From assembly GCF_020883495.1 (NCBI RefSeq), contig NZ_CP086610.1, forward strand, positions 1,655,501-1,719,500: a stretch of 64,000 bases of DNA, written 5' to 3'. Below the pieces are notes generated by a model. That model saw only the letters and a program-made list of their open reading frames with translations. It was not told where the DNA came from and did not search any database. Below are positions 46,668 to 60,280 of the stretch, one piece after another. Position 1 is the stretch's first letter, and each line of letters begins with the position of its first letter. The translations under genes were made by a program, and so were the position numbers. The DNA is from Shinella zoogloeoides (GTDB taxonomy: Bacteria; Pseudomonadota; Alphaproteobacteria; Rhizobiales; Rhizobiaceae).

Positions 46668-47029
46668 ATGCTGAAATTTACCGAAGAACACGAGTGGCTG
46701 AAGATCGAAGGCGGCGTTGCGACCGTCGGCATCACGACGCACGCGGCCGAACAGCTCGGCGACCTCGTCTTCGTCGAACTGCCGGAGGTCGGCGCGACCT
46801 TCGAGAAGGGCGGCGATGCGGCCACCGTCGAGAGCGTGAAGGCCGCCTCCGACGTCTATTGTCCGCTTGACGGCGAGATCGTCGAAGTCAACGAGGCCAT
46901 CACGGCCGATCCCTCCCTCGTCAACAGCGACCCGCAGGGTGCCGGCTGGTTCTTCAAGCTGAAGCTCGCCAACCCGGCCGATGCGGACGGCCTGATGGAC
47001 GAATCCGCCTACAAGGAGCTTGTCGGCTG

Positions 47030-47030
<1 letters not shown>
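46668..47030 (+). CDS. gcvH: Glycine cleavage system H protein
   Basis: 120-residue lipoyl carrier shuttling the aminomethyl group between GcvP and GcvT. The lipoylated Lys is in [15 protein letters not shown]; the fold starts with [20 protein letters not shown]. Its lipoyl arm depends on LipB (35.3 kb) and LipA. AGAGGAAC lies upstream of the ATG. The stop overlaps the gcvP ATG by one base, so translation is coupled. Confidence 0.98.
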
Positions 47031-49900
<2,870 letters not shown>

Positions 49901-49920
49901 GACGGCGCCATAAAACTTAT

Positions 49921-49955
49921 GCCCCGGCCGATCCTATCGGCCGGGGCTTTTCCTT
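49921..49955. terminator. Terminator after gcvP
   Basis: 12-bp perfect stem GCCCCGGCCGAT/ATCGGCCGGGGC with a 3-nt loop and TTTTCCTTTT after it. It may also serve the convergent response regulator gene. Confidence 0.92.
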
Positions 49956-49972
49956 TTCGGGCAGGGAACAGG

Positions 49973-50380
49973 TCAGGGCGAGACGGCGACGTCCACCCAG
50001 AAGCGGGTAAAGCCCTCGGCGAATTCGCGATAGCCGCTGCGCGTGGAGGGTTTCACGGCATAGGCATTGGCGCCGTTTTCATAGGCTCGGCTGACATCGA
50101 CCATACTTGCCGACGACGACAGCATGATGACCGGCGTAACGGCCGTGCGCGCCCGGGCGCGCAGGCGCTTCAGGAGATCCATGCCGCTGGTGCCGGGCAT
50201 GTTGATATCGAGCAGGATATAATCGAAGGCTTCGCGGTCCAGCCGGTCGCTGGCGATATCCGCATCCGCGACATGGACGATCTCGACGGGGCTGCCGGCA
50301 TCGCTGAAGGCGCGCATCACGAAACGCACATCCACGGGGTCGTCATCGACCACGATCAGCTTTCTAGGCGAGCCCGCCAC
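49973..50380 (-). CDS. Single-domain response regulator
   Basis: 135 residues, receiver domain only: acidic triad DDD at 12-14, phosphorylation Asp58 in YILLDINMPGT, Ser/Thr in MLSSSAS, and Lys110 in YAVKPS. No output domain, so it probably works as a phosphate carrier or by protein binding. It overlaps the kinase gene by 17 bases; together they form a cognate pair resembling phytochrome-type kinase/Rcp pairs. Confidence 0.93.
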   Translation of the reverse strand: MAGSPRKLIVVDDDPVDVRFVMRAFSDAGSPVEIVHVADADIASDRLDREAFDYILLDINMPGTSGMDLLKRLRARARTAVTPVIMLSSSASMVDVSRAYENGANAYAVKPSTRSGYREFAEGFTRFWVDVAVSP

Positions 50381-52229
50381 GATCGCTTCCCTTCGGCTTC
50401 ATGGGTTGCGGAAACGTTACCACGAAGCGTGCGCCCGGAGCATAGCTCGTGTCAAGCGCTATAACGCCATTATGGCTCTCGACGATCCGCCGCGCCAGCG
50501 CCAGGCCGACACCAGTGCCCTGATAGACCGTCTCGTCACGATGAAGCCGCTGGAAGACCTCGAAGATCCGCCCGACATGCTGCGGATCGATGCCGATCCC
50601 GTCATCTTCCACGACGAGATCGACGCCCCGCAGCCCCTGCCGGGAATAGACGCGCACGCAGGGCGCCTCGCCCGGCCGGCAATATTTCAGCGCATTGCCG
50701 ATGAGGTTCTGCGCCAGCCGCTTCAAGAGCTCATGATCGCCCAGCACCTCGGGCAGCGGCTGGATATCCACATGCCCGCCGCTTTCCTCAACATGCCCCT
50801 CCAGCAGCGCCAGCGCATCGCGCACCACGCCGGAGAGCGCGACGGGCTTCGGCGTGGCGATGCGATAGGCGATCTGCGAGAACTCCAGCAGGCTATCGAT
50901 GATGCGGCGCATGCGGGCCGCGCTCTTGCGCACATGATCGGCATAGTGCGGCAGCTCCTCGAACTCGCCGCGATGAAGGTCCTCGGAGATCATCTCCGCG
51001 AACATGGAAAGGTGGCGAAGCGGGGCCTTCAGGTCATGCGAGACCGTGGCGGTGAACTGGTCCAGCGCCTCGTTCTTGCGGCGCAGCTCGTTTGTCTGCG
51101 CCTCCACCTGCCGCTGCTGGCGCTTGGCCTGCGTTATATCGCGCCCGACAGTGACCACCTCGGCGACACCCTCCTCGTCGAAGATCGCCACGGCCGTCCA
51201 CAACACCCAGTTCTCCTCGCCGTTCGGCCCCTCGCTGCAGACTTCCTGCGAGCGCACCGGCTCCTCGCGCGTGTAGCGCGTCACCTGGGCGAGCAGCGCC
51301 CGCTGCTCGGGGTTACGGGCGAATTCGGCTAGATTTCGCCCGATCACCTCCTCCGCGCGCAGGCCGACGCGGCCGGCGAACTTGTCGTTGGCGAAACGGA
51401 TGACGAGGTTCCTGTCGAAGCGCAGGATCATGTCGGGCAGGATTTGCAGCAGGGAGAAATATTCGCGCCGCCTCGCCTCCAGCGCCGCCTCCGCCCGCTT
51501 CAGTTCCGATATGTCGACGCGCATCGCGACGATATCGCCGGTCTCGGCGACGTGGCTCTCCCCGCGGATCCAGCGATCCTTGCCAAACTCGAAGACAGCG
51601 CCGCCGCTGCCGGTGTTCCGGTGGCTTTGAAGGCGCGACTGCACCATCGCCTCGGCTTCGGGCGTGCCCTCCACGAGGCCGGGAAACATGCCGACGCGGA
51701 TATTCGCGCGCGTGATGCTTTCCAGCGTCGCGCCGACGCGCACGGCATCGCGCGCCGGGCCGCAGCGCTCCTTGTAGGAGCGGTTGAACATCACGAGACG
51801 CTCCGCCGCATCGAAGATCGCAAAGCCCTCCGTCATCGTATCGAGGGCGGCGGCGATGCGCTGGCCGAGCAGAATCTGCTCACCATGGCTGCCACCGCTC
51901 AGGAGGCTGCGCAGCAGGAGGGCATAGCGCGCGCCATCCGGCGCATCCGGCAGGGCGATGACGTGGGAACTCGCCTCGAAGACCGAGCCATTTTCATGCC
52001 GGAAGGCGAAGGCATGGGCATTTTCCCGCCCTTCCGAGGCATGGCGGACAAGGAGCGCGGCGGGATCCCCGCCGTCGATCACCGCAAGGGCAAGCGGTTT
52101 GCGGCCATCGCGGCTCCAGCCGAAGGTACGGGCGGCGGCCACGTTATGGGAAACGACACGGGCTTGAGCATCCACGATGAGAACGGGAAAAGGCAGGTTC
52201 TCGTAAAGTACCTCGGCAAAGCCGGTCAT
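50364..52229 (-). CDS. PAS-domain sensor histidine kinase
   Basis: 621 residues with no membrane segment. Three PAS-like domains (about 5-105, 120-245, 258-370), then HisKA with phosphorylated His398 in TVSHDLKAPL and a HATPase domain (N box NLIGNALKY, G1 EDDGIGIDP, G2 GTGVGLALARRIVESHNG). It is a soluble sensor of unknown signal; the second PAS has a Cys in YKERCGPAR. It is the first gene of a kinase-regulator operon. Confidence 0.94.
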   Translation of the reverse strand: MTGFAEVLYENLPFPVLIVDAQARVVSHNVAAARTFGWSRDGRKPLALAVIDGGDPAALLVRHASEGRENAHAFAFRHENGSVFEASSHVIALPDAPDGARYALLLRSLLSGGSHGEQILLGQRIAAALDTMTEGFAIFDAAERLVMFNRSYKERCGPARDAVRVGATLESITRANIRVGMFPGLVEGTPEAEAMVQSRLQSHRNTGSGGAVFEFGKDRWIRGESHVAETGDIVAMRVDISELKRAEAALEARRREYFSLLQILPDMILRFDRNLVIRFANDKFAGRVGLRAEEVIGRNLAEFARNPEQRALLAQVTRYTREEPVRSQEVCSEGPNGEENWVLWTAVAIFDEEGVAEVVTVGRDITQAKRQQRQVEAQTNELRRKNEALDQFTATVSHDLKAPLRHLSMFAEMISEDLHRGEFEELPHYADHVRKSAARMRRIIDSLLEFSQIAYRIATPKPVALSGVVRDALALLEGHVEESGGHVDIQPLPEVLGDHELLKRLAQNLIGNALKYCRPGEAPCVRVYSRQGLRGVDLVVEDDGIGIDPQHVGRIFEVFQRLHRDETVYQGTGVGLALARRIVESHNGVIALDTSYAPGARFVVTFPQPMKPKGSDRGGLA

Positions 52230-52311
52230 CGCGCGCGCCCTTCTGCCTGGCGGTCACACCGGCACGGAGCGCAGACTAGGCAAAAGCTCCGGTGAAGGAA
52301 ACCCCGCGCGA

Positions 52312-52701
52312 TCAGGCGCGCACCGTCGGCTGGCCGGCGGCGGCCAGCGCCGCAAGGTCCGCAGGCTTCAGCTCGACCGATTCACCGCAGCCGCAGGCGG
52401 ATGTCTGGTTCGGGTTATGGAAGGTGAAGCCGGAACGCAGGGTCGTCACCTCGAAATCCATCTGCGTGCCGAGAAGATAGAGCACGGCCTCGGGGGCAAC
52501 CCAGACGCGCGCGCCGTTCAGCTCGATCAGGTCGTCCTTGGCGTTGGGTTCGGTCACGAGATCGACGGAATATTCCATTCCGGCGCAACCGCCCTTCTTG
52601 ATGCCGACGCGGATGCCCTTGGCATCGCCGCCGGCATTGTCGACGATCGCCTTGACGCGGTTCGCCGCCGCATCGGTCAGTATCATGACGGCAAAGGCCA
52701 T
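52312..52701 (-). CDS. sufA: A-type Fe-S carrier SufA
   Basis: 129 residues of the HesB/IscA/SufA family with the three ligand Cys: GGCAGMEYS and ACGCGES. It receives clusters from the SufBCD scaffold and hands them to target proteins. AAGGAG precedes the ATG at 8 bases; a Met six codons upstream lies before this site and is rejected. Last gene of the suf operon. Confidence 0.95.
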   Translation of the reverse strand: MAFAVMILTDAAANRVKAIVDNAGGDAKGIRVGIKKGGCAGMEYSVDLVTEPNAKDDLIELNGARVWVAPEAVLYLLGTQMDFEVTTLRSGFTFHNPNQTSACGCGESVELKPADLAALAAAGQPTVRA

Positions 52702-52780
52702 GGTCCGTATCTCCTTCAACCTGACGGGTTCAAGGCCCGATGGTTTCCGAATCTGAATCTAGTGATCGGCGGTTAAGCGA

Positions 52781-53161
52781 TCAATACCAGCCGACGGCGA
52801 CCTGCGCCTCTTCCGACATGCGGTCCGGCGTCCACGGCGGATCGAAGGTCATCCTGACCTCGACGCCGGACACGCCTTCCACGGCGCCCACGGCATTTTC
52901 CACCCAGCCCGGCATCTCGCCGGCAACGGGGCAACCCGGCGCGGTCAGCGTCATGTCGATCTTGACCATGCGGTCGTCTTCGATGTCGATCTTGTAGATC
53001 AGGCCGAGCTCGAAGATGTCGGCCGGGATTTCCGGGTCGTAGACCGTCTTCAGGGCGGAAATGACGTCGTCGCTGAGACGCGCCAGCTCATCGGCCGGGA
53101 TCGCCGAATGAACGATGCCGTCGCGGACGTCGATCTTGTCTTGCGTTGCATCAAGGGACAT
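52781..53161 (-). CDS. sufT: SUF system assembly factor SufT (DUF59/MIP18)
   Basis: 126 residues with the MIP18/DUF59 fold: VISALKTVYDPEIPADIFELGLIYKI, then the conserved Cys in LTAPGCPVAGEMP and FDPPWTPDRMSEEAQ. It aids Fe-S maturation, especially for lipoate synthase and aconitase in other bacteria. In Agrobacterium the equivalent gene is called sufX. It follows sufS1 in the operon. Confidence 0.93.
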   Translation of the reverse strand: MSLDATQDKIDVRDGIVHSAIPADELARLSDDVISALKTVYDPEIPADIFELGLIYKIDIEDDRMVKIDMTLTAPGCPVAGEMPGWVENAVGAVEGVSGVEVRMTFDPPWTPDRMSEEAQVAVGWY

Positions 53162-53171
53162 GGGCCTGCTC

Positions 53172-54410
53172 CTAGGCGAAAAACTTGCGGGCATGGTCGA
53201 GCGCATCGGCCAATGCATCGACCTCAGCGCGCGTATTGTAGAGGCCGAACGATGCCCGGCATGTGGAGGTGACGCCGAAGCGTTTCAAGAGCGGCTGGGC
53301 GCAATGGGTGCCGGCGCGCACCGCGACCCCTGCCCGGTCGATGACCATCGACACGTCATGGGCATGGATGCCTTCCAGCTCGAAGGAGAAGATGGATCCT
53401 TTACCCGGCGCGGTGCCGAAGATGCGCAGCGAATTGATCGCCGACAGCCGCTCATGGGCATAGTCGCGCAAATCGGCTTCATGGGCCGAGATCGCCGCAC
53501 GGCCGATCTTTTCCATATAGTCCAGCGCATAGCCGAGGCCGATCGCCTGCACGATGGGCGGCGTGCCGGCCTCGAAACGGTGCGGCGGGTCGTTATAGGT
53601 GACGATATCCTCGCTCACCTCGACGATCATCTCGCCGCCGCCCTGGAACGGACGCATCTCTTTCAGTCGGTCCATCTTGCCATAGAGCACGCCGATGCCC
53701 GAGGGGCCGTACAGCTTGTGGCCGGTCATCACGTACCAGTCGCAATCGATGTCGCGCACGTCGACCGGCATATGCACAGCGCCCTGCGAACCGTCCACCA
53801 GCACCGGAATGCCGCGCTCGCGGGCGATGCGGCAGACTTCCTTGACCGGAACGATGGTGCCGAGCGCATTCGACATATGCGTGATGGCGATGAGCTTGGT
53901 GCGCTCCGTCAGGCACTTTTCGAATTCTTCGATCTGGAACGCGCCGGTTTCATCGACGGGCGCCCAGACGAGTTTGGCGCCCTGCCGCTCGCGGATGAAA
54001 TGCCACGGCACGATGTTGGAATGGTGCTCCATGATCGAAAGGACGATCTCGTCGCCCTCGCCGATCTTCGGCATGCCATAGCCGTAGGCGACGGTATTGA
54101 TCGCCTCGGTCGAGGACTTCGTGAAGATCACCTCGTCGACCGACGAGGCGTTCAGGAAACGGCGCACCTTTTCGCGCGCCGCCTCATAGGCGTCCGTCGC
54201 AGCATTCGACAGGAAGTGGAGGCCGCGATGCACATTGGCATATTCGTTCGAATAGGCATGCGCGACCGCGTCGATCACCACCTGCGGCTTCTGCGCCGAA
54301 GCGCCGTTGTCGAGATAGACCAGCGGCTTGCCATAGACCGTTTTCGACAGGATGGGGAAATCCTTGCGGATCGCCTCGACGTCGTAGGCCAGTGCGGGTG
54401 CGTGTTCCAT
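53172..54410 (-). CDS. sufS: Cysteine desulfurase SufS
   Basis: 412-residue class II cysteine desulfurase supplying persulfide sulfur to SufBCD. PLP Lys in MTGHKLYGPSG, nucleophile Cys in RAGTHCAQPLLKRFG (short loop, SufS type), and the start FPILSKTVYGKPLVYLDNGASAQKP. There is no SufE gene in the operon. It is the second of two desulfurases here; sufS2 lies at the operon start. Confidence 0.96.
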   Translation of the reverse strand: MEHAPALAYDVEAIRKDFPILSKTVYGKPLVYLDNGASAQKPQVVIDAVAHAYSNEYANVHRGLHFLSNAATDAYEAAREKVRRFLNASSVDEVIFTKSSTEAINTVAYGYGMPKIGEGDEIVLSIMEHHSNIVPWHFIRERQGAKLVWAPVDETGAFQIEEFEKCLTERTKLIAITHMSNALGTIVPVKEVCRIARERGIPVLVDGSQGAVHMPVDVRDIDCDWYVMTGHKLYGPSGIGVLYGKMDRLKEMRPFQGGGEMIVEVSEDIVTYNDPPHRFEAGTPPIVQAIGLGYALDYMEKIGRAAISAHEADLRDYAHERLSAINSLRIFGTAPGKGSIFSFELEGIHAHDVSMVIDRAGVAVRAGTHCAQPLLKRFGVTSTCRASFGLYNTRAEVDALADALDHARKFFA

Positions 54411-54425
54411 CTCGATCGTCCTAAA

Positions 54426-55700
54426 CTAGGCGTGCTTTTCCAGCCAGGCGGCGATGATGCCTTCCAGCGCTTCGACCAGCGGCTCGTCTTCCAGCTCTTC
54501 GACGATCTCGGCGACGAAGGCGTTGACCAGCATGGCGCGCGCCTTGTTTTCCGGGATGCCGCGCGCCATCAGGTAATAGAGCTGCGTATGGTCGATATCG
54601 ATCACGGTCGCGCCGTGGCCGCACTGCACGTCGTCGGCGAAGATTTCCAGCTCCGGCTTGGCGGAGAAGTCGGCTTCGTCGGAGAGCAGCAGCGTGTTGC
54701 ACGACATCTTGGCGTCGGTCTTCTGCGCATCCGGCGCAACGCGGATCTGGCCCTGGAAGACGCCGCGCGCGCGATCGAAGATCACGTTGCGGATGACTTC
54801 GCTCGACGTCGTGTTGGGCACGTCATGGACGACCGTGAAGGTCACGTCATTGTGCGTCTCGCCGCCGAGCAGGTTGATGCCACGCAGCGCCAGGTCCGAG
54901 CCCTCGCCTGAAACGACCACATGGATTTCCTGCCGCACGAGCTTGCCGCCGGCATTGACCACATAGAGGCGAAGCTTCGCGTCGGTGCCGAGCGTGATGC
55001 GGATCTGGCCGAGATGCGTATCCGCCGCGCCCTGCGTCTGCAGGATGATCCAGGTGATCTCCGCGCCGTCGGCAAGCGTGATATCGCTGACCGTCGTCAC
55101 GAAAGCGGCGCTCTCGCCGCCGGCCACATGGCGCTCGATGACGGTCGCCTTCGTATGGGCGCCGAAGGTCGCCGGGAAGCGCGTATGCGTCTGGCCGGCA
55201 TTCTGCACCGTCTGGATTTCGAGCGGGGCTTCCAGCTCCGTGCCGGCCGGCACGTCGAGCACGAAACCGTCGCGCACGAAAGCGCCGTTGATGCGGCCGA
55301 TGGCGTCGTCGCCGTCACGGGCGGCAAGGCCGGCAGCGGCGGCACCGTCCGCCAGCGCATCCTTGAAGGCGCGAACCGTCACGCCCTGGGCCGTCGCACG
55401 GGCGTCGGCAAGGCCGTTGGCGACCGAAAGCACGGCCGAGCCCTCGACCAGCGGACCGACCTTGGCGACCGAAGCCGCAGGGTCGAAGGCCGGAACGGCG
55501 CGCAGCAGCGCCTTGAGGTCCGTATAGTGCCAGGCTTCCACGCGGCGCGTCGGAAGGCCGGCGGCCTTGAAGTCGCTGATCAGCGTATCGCGGGCGGCCA
55601 GAACCGCGCCGTCGCCCGGCAGGTCGCCGATGGCGTTGTCATAGGCTTCGCAAAGCGCGGTTTCGGCGACCGAAAGCTTCATGCCTGTCTGCATGTTCAT
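54426..55700 (-). CDS. sufD: Fe-S assembly protein SufD
   Basis: 424 residues of the SufBD beta-helix family, partner of SufB and SufC in the scaffold complex. Characteristic stretches: NVIFDRARGVFQGQIRVAPDAQKTDAKMSCNTLLLSDEADFSAKPELEIFADDVQCGHGATV and the late DEEPL-type helix. The His in CGHGA is at the SufB-SufD interface known to bind iron. It lies 15 bases from sufS1. Confidence 0.96.
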   Translation of the reverse strand: MNMQTGMKLSVAETALCEAYDNAIGDLPGDGAVLAARDTLISDFKAAGLPTRRVEAWHYTDLKALLRAVPAFDPAASVAKVGPLVEGSAVLSVANGLADARATAQGVTVRAFKDALADGAAAAGLAARDGDDAIGRINGAFVRDGFVLDVPAGTELEAPLEIQTVQNAGQTHTRFPATFGAHTKATVIERHVAGGESAAFVTTVSDITLADGAEITWIILQTQGAADTHLGQIRITLGTDAKLRLYVVNAGGKLVRQEIHVVVSGEGSDLALRGINLLGGETHNDVTFTVVHDVPNTTSSEVIRNVIFDRARGVFQGQIRVAPDAQKTDAKMSCNTLLLSDEADFSAKPELEIFADDVQCGHGATVIDIDHTQLYYLMARGIPENKARAMLVNAFVAEIVEELEDEPLVEALEGIIAAWLEKHA

Positions 55701-55723
55701 GGAATTACTCCTTCACCGTGCCG

Positions 55724-56479
55724 TCAGGCGGCAGCATCGATGATGTCGGCATAACCGTTGGCTTCCAGCTCGTGCGCCAGCGTCTTGTCGCCGGACTTGA
55801 TGACCTGGCCCTTGTAGAGAACGTGGACCGTATCCGGCACGATGTAGTCGAGCAGGCGCTGGTAATGCGTGATGACGATGACGGCGCGGTCCGGCGAACG
55901 CAGCGCGTTGACGCCATCGGCGACGATCTTCAGGGCGTCGATGTCGAGGCCGGAATCGGTCTCGTCGAGAACGCACAGCTTCGGTTCCAGCAGCGACATC
56001 TGCAGGATCTCTGCACGCTTCTTCTCACCGCCGGAGAAGCCGACATTCAACGGACGGCGCAGCATTTCGGGCGCGATCTTCAGTTCGGCCGAGGCTTCCT
56101 TGACGCGGCGCATGAAGTCCGGCGTCGTCAGCTCGTCCTCGCCGCGCGCCTTGCGCTGCTCGTTCATCGCGACCTTGAGGAACTGCATGGTGGCGACGCC
56201 CGGGATTTCGACCGGGTACTGGAAGGCGAGGAAGATGCCCTTGGAAGCACGCTCGGCCGGATCGAGTTCCAGAATGCTCTCGCCGTTATAGAGGATGTCG
56301 CCCTCGGTGACTTCATAGTCCTCGCGGCCGGAGAGGATGTAGGAGAGCGTCGACTTGCCGGAGCCGTTCGGGCCCATGATGGCGGCGACTTCGCCGGCCT
56401 TCACGGTGAGGTTCAGGCCGCGGATGATCTCGGTGCCGTCTTCGGCGATGCGGGCGTGCAGGTTCTTGATTTCAAGCAT
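55724..56479 (-). CDS. sufC: Fe-S assembly ATPase SufC
   Basis: 251-residue ABC-type ATPase driving conformational change of SufB-SufD. Walker A GPNGSGKST, Q-loop FLAFQYPVEIPG, signature FSGGEKKRAEI, Walker B LCVLDETDSGLD, and His in VITHYQRLL. The start at MLEIKN is chosen because AGGAT lies 6 bases before it; the ATG two codons earlier directly touches that site. Confidence 0.97.
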   Translation of the reverse strand: MLEIKNLHARIAEDGTEIIRGLNLTVKAGEVAAIMGPNGSGKSTLSYILSGREDYEVTEGDILYNGESILELDPAERASKGIFLAFQYPVEIPGVATMQFLKVAMNEQRKARGEDELTTPDFMRRVKEASAELKIAPEMLRRPLNVGFSGGEKKRAEILQMSLLEPKLCVLDETDSGLDIDALKIVADGVNALRSPDRAVIVITHYQRLLDYIVPDTVHVLYKGQVIKSGDKTLAHELEANGYADIIDAAA

Positions 56480-56554
56480 GGACATATCCTTTTCGGACGA
56501 ATTCGTTTGGCGGCGCGCGGGGTCTCGCGCGCCCGGATGATCAAAAGACGAAGG

Positions 56555-58024
<1,470 letters not shown>

Positions 58025-58160
58025 ATCGTTCTCCAATCTCGCCGGAGACAAGGTCCGGCAGCTTGTTAACGGGTGGCGGTGAGCCGCCGGTTATGTAAGC
58101 GCCAAAGGCGGCTTTTCCCACCGTTTGGCAAGCGAAAACTCGCGTTTCCGCAAGATTCCT

Positions 58161-59330
58161 TCAGGCCGCGCTCCCGGTCAGCCGCCGCCGCGAGACGACG
58201 CGCGAGAAAGCCGCCAGAAATCGGTCCACATCCGCCTGCACCGAACCCGGCCCGAGCGAAACGCGAAGCCCGCCCAGCGCGGCATCGAACCCCATGGCCG
58301 TCAGCACATGGCTCTGGCCGACCTTGCCGGAAGAGCAGGCGGAACCCGCCGAAAGCGCGATGCCTTCAAGATCGAAGGCGATCTGCCCCGTCTCGGACTT
58401 GAGGCCCGGAAGGCTGAAGAAGGACGTATTGGCGATGCGCTCGCCCTCCGCCCCGTGGATGACGATGTCGTTTGCCGCAAGCCGCATGCCCGCCTCAAGC
58501 GCATCACGCAGGCCAGCGATCCGGGCATTACGCTCAACGAGGCCGGCGACTGCCGCACGCGCGGCAGCGGCGAAGCCGGCGAGCGCGGCCGGGTTCTCCG
58601 TACCGGAGCGATGCCCCTTCTCCTGTCCGCCGCCACGGATCAGCGCCGCGGGCATCAGCACCTCACCGCGCGAGACAAGCGCGCCCGCGCCCTTGGGACC
58701 GCCAAGCTTGTGCGAGGAGATGATCAGGAAGTCGGCGTCCAGCGCCTCGATATCGACCGGCATACGGCCGACGGCCTGTACCGCATCCACGACGACGAAG
58801 CCGCCATGGCGACGCACGATCTCGGCGACGGCTTTCACCGGCTGCACGATACCCGTCTCGTTATTGGCGAGCATGACCGCGACCATGGGCAGGCCCCTGG
58901 CTTTGTCGTGTCCCTGCAACAGCGTTTCCAACGCCTCGATATCGACAATACCGGCGCGCGTGACCGGAACGGTCGTCACATTCTCGCGCATGAAACGCCC
59001 GCCCTCGCGGACGGCCGGATGCTCGATCTCGGAGACATAGAGATGGCCGATGGCAAGCGGCGTGCGGCCCATCCGGTAATCGGGCGTCAGAACGAGGTTC
59101 GCCGCCTCGGTCGCACCGCTGGTGAAGATGACATGGGCGGGCACGGCATTGACGAGCGCGGCGATGTCACGCCGCGCGGCTTCCACCAGCATGCGCAGCG
59201 CCCGGCCCTCGCCGTGCACGGAAGACGGGTTGCCGACCATATCCAGAGCCGCAACGACGGCCTCGCGCGCCGCAGCCAGCAGGGGCGCGGTGGCGTTCCA
59301 GTCGAGATATGTGCGCTCCGTCTTCGTCAT
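58161..59330 (-). CDS. Cysteine desulfurase, IscS/NifS type (SufS2)
   Basis: 389-residue class I cysteine desulfurase: YLDWNATAPL and GNPSSVHGEGR at the start, PLP Lys in SSHKLGGPKGAGAL, nucleophile Cys in SAGSACSSGK on a long loop. Agrobacterium names this gene sufS2 in the same operon order. It opens the suf operon and lies just downstream of the ICE-like box. Having both an IscS-type and a SufS-type desulfurase in one operon is a feature of Rhizobiaceae. Confidence 0.95.
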   Translation of the reverse strand: MTKTERTYLDWNATAPLLAAAREAVVAALDMVGNPSSVHGEGRALRMLVEAARRDIAALVNAVPAHVIFTSGATEAANLVLTPDYRMGRTPLAIGHLYVSEIEHPAVREGGRFMRENVTTVPVTRAGIVDIEALETLLQGHDKARGLPMVAVMLANNETGIVQPVKAVAEIVRRHGGFVVVDAVQAVGRMPVDIEALDADFLIISSHKLGGPKGAGALVSRGEVLMPAALIRGGGQEKGHRSGTENPAALAGFAAAARAAVAGLVERNARIAGLRDALEAGMRLAANDIVIHGAEGERIANTSFFSLPGLKSETGQIAFDLEGIALSAGSACSSGKVGQSHVLTAMGFDAALGGLRVSLGPGSVQADVDRFLAAFSRVVSRRRLTGSAA

Positions 59331-59441
59331 TCGTTATCCGTGCATGGGGCCACAAGTTTCGGATGGCGTGCATTTTTCTTGAAATGTCCGCCGGGCTTGC
59401 CTTATGACACCAGCTTCATAGCGCCCGATGCGCCCAAACAG

Positions 59442-59458
59442 TTTCGAATAGTTCTAAA
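59442..59458 (-). promoter_or_regulatory. ICE-like (Irr) iron-control box of the suf operon
   Basis: TTTCGAATAGTTCTAAA differs at one base from the ICE consensus TTTAGAA-N3-TTCTAAA bound by Irr in Rhizobiales. A further TTCTAAA half-site follows at 59464-59470. It lies 112 bases upstream of sufS2 and 85 bases upstream of the divergent hydrolase gene. The match is seen; binding by Irr is inferred. Confidence 0.7.
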
Positions 59459-59542
59459 CTAGGTTCTAAAAAAGCTGAGTGCTTTCGTCAAGACTTGAAT
59501 TGACAAGAATCCATGTCCGAACGCGAACTTGCCGGAGTAAGA

Positions 59543-60220
59543 ATGCCCGAAATCATCTTCAACGGACCCGCCGGTCGCCTTGAGGGCCGTTACCAGCCGT
59601 CCAAGCAGAAGAACGCCCCGATCGCCATCGTGCTGCATCCGCATCCGCAGTTCGGCGGCACGATGAACAACCAGATCGTATACCAGCTCTTCTACATGTT
59701 CCAGAAGCGCGGTTTCACGACGCTGCGCTTCAACTTCCGCGGCATCGGCCGCAGCCAGGGCGAATTCGACCACGGCGCAGGCGAACTCTCCGACGCCGCC
59801 TCGGCGCTCGACTGGGTGCAGAGCCTGCATCCCGATTCCAAGAGCTGCTGGGTCGCCGGTTACTCCTTCGGCGCGTGGATCGGCATGCAGCTTCTGATGC
59901 GCCGTCCGGAGATCGAGGGCTTCATGTCGATTGCCCCGCAGCCGAATATCTACGACTTCTCGTTCCTCGCTCCCTGCCCGTCCTCCGGCCTCATCATCAA
60001 CGGCGATGCCGACAAGGTCGCGCCGGAGAAGGACGTCAACGGCCTCGTCGAGAAGCTAAAAACGCAGAAGGGCATCCTTATCACGCATAAAACCGTGCCG
60101 GGCGCCAACCACTTCTTCAACGGCCAGACCGAAACGCTGATGGCGGAATGCGAGGATTATCTCGACCGACGCCTCGCCGGCGAGCTGACGCCGGAACCAG
60201 CCGCCAAGCGCATCCGCTAA
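59543..60220 (+). CDS. Alpha/beta hydrolase (dienelactone hydrolase-like)
   Basis: 225-residue cytoplasmic hydrolase with HPHPQFGGTMNN (oxyanion loop), FNFRGIGRSQGEFD, nucleophile Ser in AGYSFGAWIGM, Asp in INGDADKVAP and His in GANHFFNGQ. The form is that of the conserved COG2945 family; the substrate is unknown. GGAG precedes the ATG at 6 bases, favouring MPEIIF over the ATG at 59513. It is divergent from the suf operon. Confidence 0.92.
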   Translation: MPEIIFNGPAGRLEGRYQPSKQKNAPIAIVLHPHPQFGGTMNNQIVYQLFYMFQKRGFTTLRFNFRGIGRSQGEFDHGAGELSDAASALDWVQSLHPDSKSCWVAGYSFGAWIGMQLLMRRPEIEGFMSIAPQPNIYDFSFLAPCPSSGLIINGDADKVAPEKDVNGLVEKLKTQKGILITHKTVPGANHFFNGQTETLMAECEDYLDRRLAGELTPEPAAKRIR

Positions 60221-60242
60221 GCGGCCCGAAGCCGAAGACATC

Positions 60243-60273
60243 AAGCCCGATGGCCCCGCCATCGGGCTTTTTT
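60243..60273. terminator. Terminator between hydrolase and diguanylate cyclase genes
   Basis: 11-bp perfect stem AAGCCCGATGG/CCATCGGGCTT with a CCCCG loop and a run of T after it on the plus strand. The genes are convergent. Confidence 0.92.
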
Positions 60274-60280
60274 CTTGCCG

